Source: Saccopteryx bilineata (taxonomy: Eukaryota > Chordata > Mammalia > Chiroptera > Emballonuridae). Taken from it: a DNA stretch of 64,000 nt. The notes beneath the pieces were generated by a model, which worked only from the letters and a program-made list of their open reading frames with translations, was not told the DNA's origin and ran no database searches. Made by a program: the position numbers and the translations under genes. The stretch covers positions 189,257,140 through 189,321,139 of the forward strand of contig NC_089493.1 of the NCBI RefSeq assembly GCF_036850765.1, given 5' to 3'. Shown here one piece after another: positions 50,046 to 61,900 of the stretch (positions within the stretch are counted from its first letter, which is position 1; each line of letters opens with the position of its first letter).

Positions 50046-52526
50046 TCAGAAGAAAACAGAAAAGAAAAAAGTAATCTCCGGCCTCTTCTGTGCCATCCCT
50101 CCACCCCCACAACCCCCGAGTTGTGTCAAATTATTAGGCGAGTTATTTCACCTAATAAACTTCATTTTCTTGTTCGGTGAAATTAGAATAATATGTGTAG
50201 AATATACCACACATGATTTTAATAGAGGAACCCCTCAATAAAAAAAAAAGAAAAGAAAGAAAGAAAAGAAACCACAAATCTCTGACCAAAAAATTATATT
50301 TTCCTCTGCTTGTTAAAATCCTAGTTCTAGGACAAGGATTCTGGAGGGATGTTCCCTTTGAATTATGAACATACTTCCGACTGCCAGAGACCCATGGCTG
50401 GTCCTTGCATTAGGCCGTAAGCATTTCGGTACAGTTTGCATGTAGTTTGCTTAAACTGCAGATGCACCTTTCGAAGTCCCGTGCTCTGTTTCCGTCAGTC
50501 AGCCTCTGTTAACATCTCACTATTTCCACCCTAACTCTAGTCATTTCCTGATGTGCTCCTTGTCATACTCTTTCCGCAATTTCCCTTACAATTTCATCTT
50601 ATCTTCTTCATCAGTAGTCACCACTTCCAGAAGACGCCGGGAGCAAAGATGCCAGACAGCAGGCAGGGACCCCAGAGTATTTGGTGGGCCAGCCCCAGAG
50701 ATCTGGGCAAAAGGAACTTGCTGTCAAGAAAGCTCCCTCCCAAATGAGCCCACGCTCCGGCATGTTGGCATGGCGGCCGCATAACTCAGACACAAAAGAT
50801 GTTACTTCCAGACATAGGTTGAAGTTCACCAAGCATGTGAATTTCAGGGTGTTTTTCTCTGGCAAATAATGAAGAACAAAACTAGAGTAAAAAAAAAAAA
50901 AAAAAATTTTAAATACTTAATTCGAGACTTCTAAGAAAGCATTTCCCCTAGATAATGGCGTACAAAAATAACTAGAATGCCTTGGCTCCACCACTATAAT
51001 TTATAGAGCAGATCTCACTATCTAGATAATGCGATAATTGTTACACATCAATAATCATAAATAGAAATGTACCGATAGCGTGTCTTAGCTGAATCTTTTT
51101 CTGCAAATCAACTGCCTAGAAATGAGAGGGGACCAGGAGCAAAGGAGAATTAGAAAAATAAGGGGGTAGAAAGCATGGGCAACCCAGCCACTTTTATTCC
51201 TGTTGCTCTCTGCAAAGTCTCGTGCCACCGGAGTGATTTAAAATAACGAACAGTTGTATAGAAAAGGAAGGAAGGGGGAAACCCCTTATTTTGTTTTCTC
51301 GTTGCAAGTACTTTGTACCTGGCGGTCATCAACACACATCATTGATTTTAAAATTGTGTCGGGGAAGAACTGAGAGAAATCTTCGTCTCCGATAAGATGA
51401 GGAAACGCAATTTGAACAAAAGAATTATTTGCATAAATTAGTTTCCCACTTTCCAAAGGCTCTGGCATTGTGGTTGGAACCAGCTTAAAATGAGATTCAT
51501 TTGTGAGGCAGCCAGGAGCAGACAATTAGGGCTGTCAGTGAGACGGGTCTGAACCCTCTTGAGATGACCCAAGGGTCGGAGTTGAACAGTTGGGGGTATT
51601 GCTAATAAAAAAGAGAGGTGCTTAGAGAAGGGCATCCCTCCAATTTGGGGGTCACCTGGGCTTGCAGGATTGAGTGCGTTCCAAAAACTAAGCCCGTTTG
51701 GACAGGAACCTGGCAAAGCACGGGTCAGCTTGATTACCTAGTCCAGAGCCTGGGCACATTCCCAGGAACCTGGAAAACCTCGCTGCCTTGGCCGAGTCGC
51801 CCAGCGGCTTGAAGGCCAGCAGTACAGCTGCAGAGCCGCCTGGTGGGCTGGGGCTCCGTGCAGAGGTGGGACTTCTCGTTCACCTGTTTCTCCGTGAGAT
51901 CAAGAGGCTCCAGGGGAGAGGAGGCGTGTGCATTCCCCACCCCCATGGACTTTGAATAGAATACTGTGGCATCTCTGCGGCTTTGTGGGATTTCCCAGAA
52001 GCAACTGGTCGGGTTATGGGCCTTCTTGGGAAAGTTCTAGTTACTTACTGTCATCTGGAGAGAGGGAAGCGTTCTCTGACAGTGGAAACAAGTTGAATGG
52101 GATTTCAGCCACCTCCCCTGCTGTCAAGATAGCAGAAATTTGATAGGAGAGAAATACACAGTGGCATGGAAGCCAGAATCCAAGATAGTGCTACCAGAAA
52201 AAAATATATATATATATCTCCACTGTTTTCTTTTCCTCGGGCAGGCATGGATTGTGAGAAATCTTTGCCCTTCAAGGGCAGCAAATAATAATGTATAGAA
52301 ACACCCCAGCCTCATTATCAATGTCTGTGTGCTCCCCTCCGCCCCTCTGGCTTCCCAGCCTGGAGGAGAAGGCAGGCGTTGCCTTCCTCCAAAGATGAGA
52401 AAGGTAAGCAGCCAGATGGGGGCGCTCTCACCCAAGAAGGATACTGTCCATGGCGGGCTAAGGGACAAGCATGAGTGATGAGGGGCAGCCTGGAGCTTGG
52501 GCCAAGCAAAAGTTGCATGACATCTG

Positions 52527-52938
52527 AAAATGAAGCCAGGCTACCCTGGCCGGTTGGCTCAGTGGTAGAGCGTTGGCCCAGCTTGTGGAAGTCCTGGGTT
52601 TGATTCCCAGTCAGGGCACACAGAAGCGCCCATCTGCTTCTCCACCCCTCCCCCTCTCCTTCCTCTCTGTCTCTCTCTTCCCCTCCCACAGCCAAGGCTC
52701 CATTGGAGCAGAGTTGGCCCAGGCACTGAGGATGGCTCCATGGCCTCTGCCTTAGGCTCTAGAATGGCTCTGGTTGCAACAGAGCAACGCCCCAGATGAG
52801 CAGAGCATCGCCCCCTGGTGGGCATGCTGAGTAGATCCCGGTCAGGAGCATGAGGGAGTCTGTCTCTCTGCCTCCCCACTTCTCACTTCAGAAAAATACC
52901 CCAAAAATAAATAAATAAAAATAAAAATGAAGTGAGGC
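52527..52938 (+). mobile_element. Ves/Rhin-type tRNA-derived SINE, full length
   Basis: Direct repeats AAAATGAAGCCAGGC and AAAATGAAGTGAGGC (52527-52541 and 52924-52938, two differences) flank the SINE. It starts CCCTGGCCGGTTGGCTCAGT, has the B-box 'gggtttgattcccagtcagg' and a long pyrimidine tract ending CCCACAG. It repeats 'gcatcgccccctggtgggca' and ends in an (AAAT)n tail. Confidence 0.9.
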
Positions 52939-53162
52939 CAAGGGGAGAGAGAACATTCCAGGGGCCCCCAGTGCCCAGCCGCCTGAGTGGAGATGCTACC
53001 CCCCGGTTTCACCCCACGTTACTGGCTTTGCTCGTGAAGGAAAGCAAACATTGAGATATCCTCTGGGCCACGCCTCTTTGTCGCCAGAAGTTAATGTTGA
53101 AAGCCTTCTCCTTCTCTTAGGGACCAGATGAGGACTGGAGGGTGGGGTAACAGTGGCCATGA

Positions 53163-53360
<198 letters not shown>

Positions 53361-53627
53361 TAAGTACCCCGTGGGGCTCTACCTGCTCGGGACTTGGGGT
53401 GCAGACGAAGAGCCAGAGGGTGCTGATGGCTTAGAACCACGTGGCTTCCCGTTGCAGACGGGAATGCCCACCAGGCCAGACCCCTGCTGAGGACCCCCCA
53501 CCAGGTGGATTTTTTGTTTTGGTTTTTACTTATTGGTAGAGTATCAAAAATAAAAATAAATAGAATAGTCAACCTATACAAGGCAGCCAACGGTCATCTC
53601 CTCCATTTCTCATGTCAGGTGAATGCA

Positions 53628-53684
53628 AGAGAGAGAGAGAGAGAGAGAGAGAGTGTGTGTGTCTGTGTGTGTGTGTGTGTGTGT
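53628..53684. repeat. (GA)n(GT)n microsatellite
   Basis: About 12 GA units run straight into about 15 GT units, with one CT interruption. Confidence 0.95.
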
Positions 53685-54101
53685 TGGGGGCGGGGTTGGA
53701 GTAGATTCTAGAAAGAAAAGAAAGCACTTGGAAGCTCACTCCTGTCTTAAATCAAAGACAGTGCAAGGTGACAAGGACCCGCACCACATCGTGTCCTGTG
53801 GTGAGCCCCTTCTGCTTGCGTCTGTGGCTTTAGCGGTTGCGCTGTTTTCACTCCTGTTTTGAGGAGGTGGGGTGTAATCAGCACAATCTAATTAAATACA
53901 TTTAACTGTCACCCCGCTGTGTGACGGAGGCCACCCTTCCCCGTCATCTTCCGATTAGAAACCCGCACCCAGGCAACCCCCACCAAGATGAAAGCGCTGT
54001 CATTTTCTTCATCCATTGGGCAGGGAGTTGAAATTTAAAGAAAAAGAGAAGAATGAAAGAAATCTAGGGGAAGGGGAAAGCACTTACCCACCCTGGGCTG
54101 A

Positions 54102-54102
54102 A

Positions 54103-54140
<38 letters not shown>

Positions 54141-54201
54141 GCGCACACGCACACGCACACACACATGCACACGCACACACACAGATACACACACGCACAC
54201 A
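54102..54201. repeat. (CA)n microsatellite, interrupted
   Basis: About 100 bp of CA steps with scattered CG and T interruptions. Confidence 0.95.
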
Positions 54202-54472
54202 AACTATTACATTCTGTTCCAAATTGAAGAAGAGACTGTTGCTCTCAATCGGATGCAACCCTTTTTCTACCAAACTAGAGTCTGGAAAATCATAGACGCG
54301 TCATGTCGACAAGAACTGTGATTCTTGCCTTTCTCTGACATCCGAGTCTGGTCTTATTCTCGGTTGTCCTCAGTCAGCCTCGCGCAGGTGGTCTCAGCCT
54401 ACAGGAGCCCCGGCCTCCTGCTCCCACCCGGGAAACCCACAGGGGACGTCGGGTGTATCACGTCAAATCCTC

Positions 54473-54975
54473 AGTATTCACTACTTTCTTTTTTTATTTT
54501 TTTAAAAATTAATTTTACTAGGGTGACATCAATAAATCAGGGTACATATGTTCAAGGAAAACATGTCCAGGTTATCTTGTCAATCAATTATGTTGCATAC
54601 CCATCACCCAAAGTCAGATTGTCCTCCGTCACCTCCTATATAGTTTTCTTTGTGCCCCTCCCCCTCCCCCTCTTCTTCTCCCTCCCCCTCCCCTCTCCCC
54701 CGTAACCACCACACTCTTATCAATGTCTCTTAGTCTCATTTTTATGTCCCACCTACGTATGGAATAATACAGTTCTTGGTTTTTTCTGATTTACTTATTT
54801 CACTTCTTATAATGTTGTCAAGATCCCACCATTTTGTTGTAAATGATCCGATGTCATCATTTCTTATGGCTGAGTAGCATTCCATAGTGTATCTGTGCCA
54901 CATCTTCTTTATCCAGTCTTCTGTTGAAGGGCTTTTTGGTTGTTTCCATGTCCTGGCCACTGAGTATTCACTACT
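54473..54975 (-). mobile_element. 5'-truncated L1 with 13-bp target duplication
   Basis: Identical AGTATTCACTACT repeats at 54473-54485 and 54963-54975 flank a minus-strand L1 3' end. A T-rich stretch after the left repeat is the reversed poly-A tail, followed by 'gggtgacatcaataaatcag', 'catacccatcacccaaagtc' and 'cttatggctgagtagcattc'. The sequence is characteristic of bat L1. Only the extreme C-terminal coding remnant and 3' UTR are present, so it is inactive. Confidence 0.9.
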
Positions 54976-55490
54976 ACGTTCTGATCTCTCACTCACGTGT
55001 GTCTGCAGCCCCGTCTAACTATTTTAAAGCATGAGGACTGTGTGCTACCCTGAGCAGCGGGGGCCCTTGTTCGTTCTCAGAATCCAGCCCTCTTGCCTTG
55101 CAGAGTCTTGTGTCCTGTGACGACACAAGAGGACATTTCTGAGTCCCTGGCCTGCTGTCTGTCCCCACGTTATGCCGCCCCATCTCTCTCAGCTGCTTCC
55201 TGACTGATTACGGCCCAAATCCACTTCCCAGATCATCCATTTGAGCTGCCGGATCGGTGATTGTGCGGCTTGTTTGGGTTGCAAAGCCACGGAAGGAACG
55301 GGATGGGCTTGGGGGTGCCCTGAGCAGCCCCGCCGCCTGTTGTGTAGCAGTGGATGTGTGCCTGTTGTGTAGCAGTGACGACGTGATTCTATCTCACCAG
55401 CTAGAAACAACTTCCCTCCAAAACATCCGACGCTCCTCTGTGTCCTCTGCAGAACTGTCCCCAGCAGCGTGCACGCCCCAAAACAAATGC

Positions 55491-55612
55491 GGGGGTGGGC
55501 AAAAGTAGGCTTACAATTGCAAGTACGCGAAACGCAAGAGTTTATTCTCCTATTCTTTATTTATTCTCGTATTATTTGCTCTTACTGCTAGCCAACTTGT
55601 GCCTACCCCTGT
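55491..55612. repeat. Mariner-like miniature element remnant
   Basis: 'Gtgggcaaaagtaggcttac' on the left and 'ttgtgcctacccctgta' on the right are decayed inverted ends around an AT-rich interior, as in mammalian mariner-derived miniature elements. Confidence 0.5.
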
Positions 55613-56003
55613 ATATACACCAATTAATGTAATAAACAAGTTTCTGTGCTGTGCATGCTCCGTCATTTATCTCAGTATTCCTGTGTGCATTCACCGTGTG
55701 TCTGTTAAGAAGCACCAAAGGTGTTACCACAACTGGGGGAAGCCTGTGGGTCCGACTCAGGAATTCTGTGGGCTGCTGCGGATTCTAAAATAAAGCCGGT
55801 GGCACCACTGCCCTCAAAGGGTGGAGACCCCGGTGGAAGGAGTCAAAAAGCACAAACATTCAATTAGAAGAGAAAAATGCCCTGGGTCTGTTGTGTAGAG
55901 AGTGCTGACTGGAATACTTAATAATACTGTGGTGTATGTTTGAATGTTGCTCAGAGGGTCATTGCTAAGGAAGTGGCTAAGAGATTGTAAAAGTTTTCAT
56001 CAT

Positions 56004-56395
56004 AAGGAAAAAACAGCCCTGGCTGGTTTGCTCAGTGGATAGAGCATCGGCCCAGTGTATGGATGTCCTGAGTTTGATTCCTGTCAGGGAACACAGGAGA
56101 AGCAACCATCCACTTTTTTTCTCTTGCCCTCCCTCTCCCCCTTTTCTCCCTTTTCTCCCTTTTCTCCTCCCACAGCCAGTGGCTTCATTGATTAGAGCAT
56201 GGGCCCCTGGCACTGGGGGTAGCTCGGTTGATTCGAGCAAGTCAGCCTCAGGCACTAAAAGTAGTTCAATTGATTTGAGCATCATCCCCAGACTGGGGTT
56301 ATCAGGTGGATCCCAGTTGGGACACATGTGAGTGTCTGCCTCACTATCTCCCCTCCTCTTACTTAAAAAAATAAAAACCAGAAAAAGGAACAAAC
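56004..56395 (+). mobile_element. Ves/Rhin-type SINE, diverged
   Basis: Approximate direct repeats AAGGAAAAAAC and AAGGAACAAAC (56004-56014, 56385-56395) flank a SINE. It starts GCCCTGGCTGGTTTGCTCAG, with a B-box 'gagtttgattcctgtcaggg', a pyrimidine tract ending CCCACAG and an A-rich tail. Confidence 0.8.
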
Positions 56396-56629
56396 TTCCG
56401 TAATTCTGTGTGAGGGTGATAGCAACATGTACAAATATCAAATCATATTGTACACCTAAAACCAACATAATGCTATATGTCAGTTGCATCTCAGAAAAAC
56501 GAAGAGTCTGTGAAACAAACAAAAAACCGAAACAGCACAGGCAGATGAGAAGAAAACTTTAGTGAGCCCCCCGCCGTGTCCTCACACCATATCATTATAA
56601 CCCCACTATTTATTATTCTAGCACAATGC

Positions 56630-56850
56630 TAACACCTTTACATCAGCAGTAAGGAGACTTTTCCTAGAAAGGGCCAAGTAGTAAATATTTACAACTATTC
56701 GGCTCTGCCATTGTAGCACAAAAAAAAGTCTCAAGAAAATAAGTGGAAGAATGGGAGTGTCTGGATTCCAATAAAACTTTTTATACCAAAAACAGGTGAT
56801 GGGCCAGATTTAGCTGATGGGCCTGGTTTGCTCGCCCCTGCTCTGCACGC
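56630..56850 (-). repeat. Old hAT-type DNA element fragment, antisense
   Basis: 'Aagggccaagtagtaaatat', 'attccaataaaactttttat' and 'ggtttgctcgcccctgctct' match the reverse of the family at 23.6 kb. Confidence 0.5.
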
Positions 56851-57051
56851 AGCATTCTGTTTCATTCTCTCGGCCTCTCTGTTTGGTCGCTATCATGATT
56901 CCCATTTCATAGGGGAAGCAACTTGCGGGGGGTGGGGGGGTAACTTCTGCATGCTCTGCCCCCCCCCACCCACCCTCAGATGCAGAGGTCAGAGTACCTG
57001 GCTTGTTTCCCCGGGTGAGTTCACCCTCTCGCTTACCTCCTTCCTCTCCAG

Positions 57052-57313
57052 GTTTGACCTGATCGCCAACGGGGGCGCCTCCTTGACCCTGCACTTCGAG
57101 CGAGCCCCGTTCATGAGCCAGGAGCGTACCGTGTGGCTGCCGTGGAATAGCTTCTACGCCATGGACACCCTGGTGATGAAGACGGAGGAGAACTCCATCC
57201 CCAGCTGTGACCTCAGTGGCTTCGTCCGGCCAGACCCCATCATCATCTCCTCCCCGCTGTCCACCTTCTTCAGCGCCGCCCCGGGGCGGAACCCCATCGT
57301 GCCCGAGACCCAG
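57052..57313 (+). CDS. TENM2: TENM2 coding exon: end of TTR domain, start of FN-plug
   Basis: The 262-bp exon follows a pyrimidine tract ending TCTCCAG and is followed by GTAGGA. It opens with [20 protein letters not shown], the last strands of the transthyretin-related sandwich. It goes on through [20 protein letters not shown] and [19 protein letters not shown], then ends on a complete codon (PIVPETQ). In teneurin structures the following segment (FN-plug) closes the bottom of the barrel-shaped YD shell. A CAC triplet run begins about 70 bp inside the next intron. Confidence 0.95.
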
Positions 57314-58082
57314 GTAGGAGCGGCAGGAACCAGGGTTAGACTCTCAACACCGTTGGCCTTGGCCAAGCCTGGCTGGCCAAAAGCCCCCACCACCACCACC
57401 ACCACCACCACCACCACCACCGCACCTCTCCTTGGGTGGCCCAGAAACCAGTAGGAGGGGGAGAAACAAAAAGCAGGAACACAATAGCATCTGTAGCCGC
57501 TGACGAGAAAACCAAACCTCCCCCTGGACATTCTCGATGTTTCCGGAGAGTCGCCCAAGACTTGGGCAATCACCAGAGCTTTGAATAAAATAAAAACAGT
57601 ATTCACACGTGCAACCCACCTACCTGCAAATTGCTTTTTATTCCTGTTAGTCACAGAGAGACATGATAAGAGGCGCGTTAATGATCTACATCGGCACTAC
57701 AACAGAGGGCATATTACATTGTTGCCTCCCCGTGGCTTTATACGATTGTCACTGGAAGGTACGGGTTCCTATAATTACAGCCTCTCGCCGCCTCCTTGCA
57801 CGCAGCGAGCAATAAAGCCTGCTGTTCTTCCATACATCTTTTGCCAACCGTGTCGTTTTCAAAAAAGACACACAACAGTGACCAAGAATAATTATTAATC
57901 CAAAAATCATAACCTTGGCCCCTTGGCTCCATGGTGTACGATACAGTTTCAGTTTTGTTTTTAGTTTTAGGTTTTTTTCTGACATCAGCTTTGGGAAGTG
58001 GCCCTTGCGCCCCGCGTTGGGCGCGACTCTCGGGGGAGGCCTCTGAGGCAGTGCGCGTGTGCACGGGTGTGTTTCTTTCCAG
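57314..58082 (+). other. TENM2: Intron before the FN-plug exon
   Basis: This 769-bp intron contains a CAC triplet run (57387-57421). The remainder (57430-58082) shows no recognisable repeat. Confidence 0.9.
57387..57421. repeat. (CAC)n triplet run
   Basis: About 12 pure copies, starting 74 bp after the donor site at 57314. Confidence 0.95.
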
Positions 58083-58350
58083 GTTCTTCATGAAGAAATT
58101 GAGCTCCCTGGTTCCAACGTGAAGCTTCGCTACCTGAGCTCCAGGACCGCAGGCTACAAGTCGCTGTTGAAGATCACCATGACCCAGTCCATGGTGCCCC
58201 TGAACCTCATCAAGGTGCACCTGATGGTGGCTGTCGAGGGACACCTCTTCCAGAAGGCCTTCCAGGCCTCGTCCAACCTGGCCTACACCTTCATCTGGGA
58301 CAAGACCGACGCCTACGGCCAGAGGGTGTACGGACTCTCCGACGCTGTCG
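58083..58350 (+). CDS. TENM2: TENM2 coding exon: FN-plug domain
   Basis: The 268-bp exon follows the acceptor GTTTCTTTCCAG and precedes the donor GTATGT. It reads [20 protein letters not shown], then [20 protein letters not shown], then [20 protein letters not shown], and ends [25 protein letters not shown] with one base of a Val codon. This fibronectin-like plug is strongly conserved across teneurins. [17 protein letters not shown] is the most recognisable motif. The following intron has a minus-strand SINE whose poly-T end lies about 285 bp after this exon. Confidence 0.95.
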
Positions 58351-58384
58351 GTATGTTTTGGTTTCAGTCCCCCTGTTGATTCTT

Positions 58385-59330
58385 GGATGCCATCCTGCAT
58401 GACTTCGACCAGTGTGTATGGAGTTCCTGATCTGTGCCGAGTGCTATTCTAGTAGATAGAGGTGCCGTGGTCCATGAGACAAGAGTCCTCTTCCATGGGC
58501 CTTCTGTTCTGGTGGGGAGTCGAGATCATAAACACAGACTGGACAAGAACACATCGAGCAGTGAGAAGGGCTAACATGAAGATAAAAACAGGTGATAATG
58601 GATCCTGGGAGGAGTGATATGTATCGGAATGCCTTTTTTTTTTTTTTTTTTTTCTTTTCTGAAGCTGGAAACCGGGAGAGACAGTCAGACAGACTCCCGC
58701 ATGCGCCTGACCGGGATCCACCTGGCACGCCCACCAGGGGGCGACACTCTGCCCACCACGGGGTGATGCTCTGCCCCTCCGGAGCGTCGCTCTGCTGCAA
58801 CCAGAGCCACTCTAGCGCCTGGGGCAGAGGCCAAGGAGCCATCCCCAGCGCCCGGGCCATCTTTGCTCCAATGGAGCCTCACTGCGGGAGGGGAAGAGAG
58901 AGACAGAGAGGAAGGAGAGGGGGAGGGGTGGAGAAGCAAATGGGCGCTTCTCCTATGTGCCCTGCCCGGGAATCAAACCCGGGACTTCTGCATGCCAGGC
59001 CGACACTCTACCACTGAGCCAACCGGCCAGGGCCCAGAATGCCTTTCATTGAAGGTGTTCGGGAAAGGCTCCTCATTGGGTGATGTGTAAGTAGGGGCTT
59101 GAATGACAAGGAGGCCAGTGGAGATTAAGAAAAAGAATATTCTTTTTATGGCTGAAAGACAGAGGAGAGTGAGGTGTTTGTGAAGGACCAAGAGGAGGCC
59201 AGGTGAGGCTAGAATGTAGTGGACAAATAGAATATTCGAGACACGTGAGAGGTGGTCACGTCCCAGAGCGAGCACTTGCACCTGGTAGAGAATCCACGGT
59301 GAGAACCAGAAAATGAAACCAGGGGAGCTA
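58385..59330 (-). repeat. L2-like fragment, antisense, interrupted by a SINE
   Basis: The left part (58385-58626) has 'cgagtgctattctagtagat' and 'ccatgagacaagagtcctct'. The right part (59047-59330) has 'gtaggggcttgaatgacaag' and 'gaggccaggtgaggctagaa'. These are parts of one reversed L2, split by the SINE at 58637-59036. Confidence 0.5.
58627..59046 (-). mobile_element. Ves/Rhin-type SINE, antisense, young-looking
   Basis: GAATGCCTTT at 58627-58636 and 59037-59046 is the target duplication. The minus-strand SINE starts GGGCCCTGGCCGGTTGGCTC and has the B-box 'gggtttgattcccgggcagg'. It keeps many CpGs and ends in an uninterrupted A run (T on + at 58634-58653), all signs of recent insertion. 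Confidence 0.9.
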
Positions 59331-59865
59331 AACCCACATGCTGCGGTTCCGACATTGCCTTTGAGGGGCTCACATGATCCCCCCCCCACTTACAGAAGAC
59401 CACCCTAGGAGAAGTGCCCCATGGTTGTCAGTCTTTGAAGAGTTGAGAGCTGTCGAGTCCAATGCACGTACCCTGCTTTTAGTTTCCTGCTTGTAGAAAG
59501 TTCTCTGGAAAGTTCATTGAAATCCAGATTCCGGTGTTGTCTTTTGCGTTTCGTTTTTGTTTTAGTGAAAGGCTTGTGATTTCAAGTTCTGGAGTAGGTT
59601 ACTAAACTAAGAAACCAGCAAACTCAGAAATGTTCACCATCGAGGGCAGCTAGTGTTTGTCAGGCATGGCCTTTGTGCAGAGCGTGTGGTAAATCCTTTG
59701 TCATGGGCAACGTCTCAGTAACCCTCTCCAGCAAGCACTGCCGTGCCCCCCACGGTGCAGATGGGACGGGGCTGGGGGGTGATGGGTGGGGGTGGGGGGT
59801 GGGCAGGTACTTTGCCAGAAGGTCTGTCCATGTTGTCACAAATATATAGTAGTACAACACTTGTT

Positions 59866-60517
59866 GTTTTTTTTATCTTTTTGAGACTAGCCATTCTAAC
59901 AGGTGTGTGGTGATACTTCATTCTGGTTTTGACTTGCATTGTCTTGATGATTAGTGATGTTGAGCACTTTTCCATGTTCCTGTTGGCCTTTTCTATATTT
60001 TCTTAGGGAAATCTCAATTCAGATCCTCTGCCCATTCTTTTTTGGGGGGTTTTGTTTGTTTGTTTGTTGCTATTGAGTTATATGAGTTCTTTATATATTT
60101 TGGCCCTTCACCCCCTTATCAGATATATGATCGCAAATGTTTTCTCCCATTCGGTCGGTTGCCTTTTTGTTTTGTTAATAATGATTTTCTTTGCTGAGCA
60201 GCAGCTTTTTAGTTAAATGTAGTTCCACTTGTTGATTTTTTTCCCTTTTGTTGCCTTTGCTTATGGTCAAAACCAAAAACTCATCTCCCGTATTCCTGTC
60301 CAGGATCTTACCGCCTGTGTTTTGTCCTAGGAGGTTTACAGTTTCGGGTTCACATTCAAGTCTTCAGTCTTTTTTGAGTTAATTTTTGTGTACAGTGTAA
60401 GATAGTGATCCAGTTTCATTGTTTTGCATGTGGCCTCCCAGTTTTCCAGCACCATTTATTGACGAGACTGCCCTATCCCATTGTATAGTCTTGGCTGCTT
60501 TGTTGTTAATTGATTCA

Positions 60518-60555
<38 letters not shown>

Positions 60556-60995
60556 ATGACTTTATTTCCAAGGTCTGCATTTTGTTCCATCGACCTATGT
60601 GTCTGTTTTTATGCCAATACCATAGCGTTTTGATGACTATAACTTTGTGGTCGAGTTTGAAATCAGGGAGCATGACGCCCCCAGCTCTGTTCTTTTTTCT
60701 CACAACTCCTTTGATTTGTCATGGTCTTTTCTGGTTCTATACAAATTTGGGGATTGTTTGTTCAAGTTCTGTAAAAAATGCCTTTGCTATTTTGATAGGG
60801 CTTGCATTGAATGTATTGATTGTTTTGGGAAGTAGGGACAGCTTATCAATATTAATTCTTCTAATCCATGAGCATGGAATATTCTTTCCATTTACTTGTG
60901 TCTTCTTCAGTTTCTTTCATCAGCTTTATAGTTTTTAGTGTGTACATCTTTCACCTCCTTGTTTAAAATTATGCCTAGACATTTTATCTTTGGTT
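59866..60995 (-). repeat. 5'-truncated L1, ORF2 3' part and 3' end, antisense
   Basis: 'Agccattctaacaggtgtgt', 'gattagtgatgttgagcact', 'ggtttacagtttcgggttca', 'tccagcaccatttattgacg' and 'gttccatcgacctatgtgtc' follow the reverse of mammalian L1 ORF2 for about 1.1 kb. Stops in the minus-strand frames show that it is dead. An (AT)n run at 60522-60551 interrupts it. Confidence 0.88.
60522..60551. repeat. (AT)n microsatellite
   Basis: 15 AT units inside the L1 fragment. Confidence 0.92.
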
Positions 60996-61900
60996 TGGTT
61001 TTGTGTCTTTTTTTTTTAATGTTAAACAGACACTACTCAATAGACCTAATGTCAGCTGGTCTGCCTTGTAGTGATTTTAGCAGCCAGTGATGCTTATTCC
61101 CTGGATCCATTAGGTTATGAGGAATTGCAAAGTGATATTTTAATTGTATCATTGCTTCTTTACTTATTAGCTCAAATACTTTGATATAGAGATACTTTCC
61201 CTTTAACTGCTTGGTTATTTGAGGTGCATTTTCAATAAGAAAGAAAGGATTTATGCCTGATTCCCTTTATTTACTAGTTTTCAGTATAGTAAGTTGGGTT
61301 TTTTTTAACATCCTCTAAGGGTGGCAAATTAATGTGTTTGTTTTTTTTTTCAGATACCATTATGAACTCATAAACTAAAATGTCTCTAATACATTTCAAT
61401 CCATTGAAGTTCTTATCTTCACTACTGGCCAAATTGTGCCTTCTTTAGTCTGTGGAAACCTTTCCAAGCTGACTCCCAAATTCTTTCCACGTGACCCCAG
61501 GAGAATTTTACTCCCCCTTTTCTCTCGGGTATGATAAAATGGCCCTGGTCTCATCTTGTTCATTTCTTGCTCTGGCCAATTCTTCAAGGATCTCTGATTC
61601 CTTTTAATGAGAAATAGTATTTCAAGGCCACAAGCCAGGCACCAGTAATTCTCTTTGCTACTGGGTCAGTCATTGTGTCTTGGAATTTTCAGAGGACAAG
61701 CCGGGAAATTGATGTTTTTTTCTAAAAAAAAAAAAAAAAAAAGATAAAATGTATCTTCCATCTGTATCGACACTCCCATATCTCAGGATTTAAAAGAAGC
61801 TGTGGAGAATCCCCAAAGGTGACACACGCAGTTAAGAATTTAATGTGGTGGGAACAGCAATAATAACAATGCCTCATATTTCTAAAGCAGCATTGCAATT

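Noticed and set aside
59866..60995. Possible reverse-transcriptase gene
   Set aside because: It is only the 3' fraction of an L1 in antisense, with many stops in the coding strand and a microsatellite interruption.
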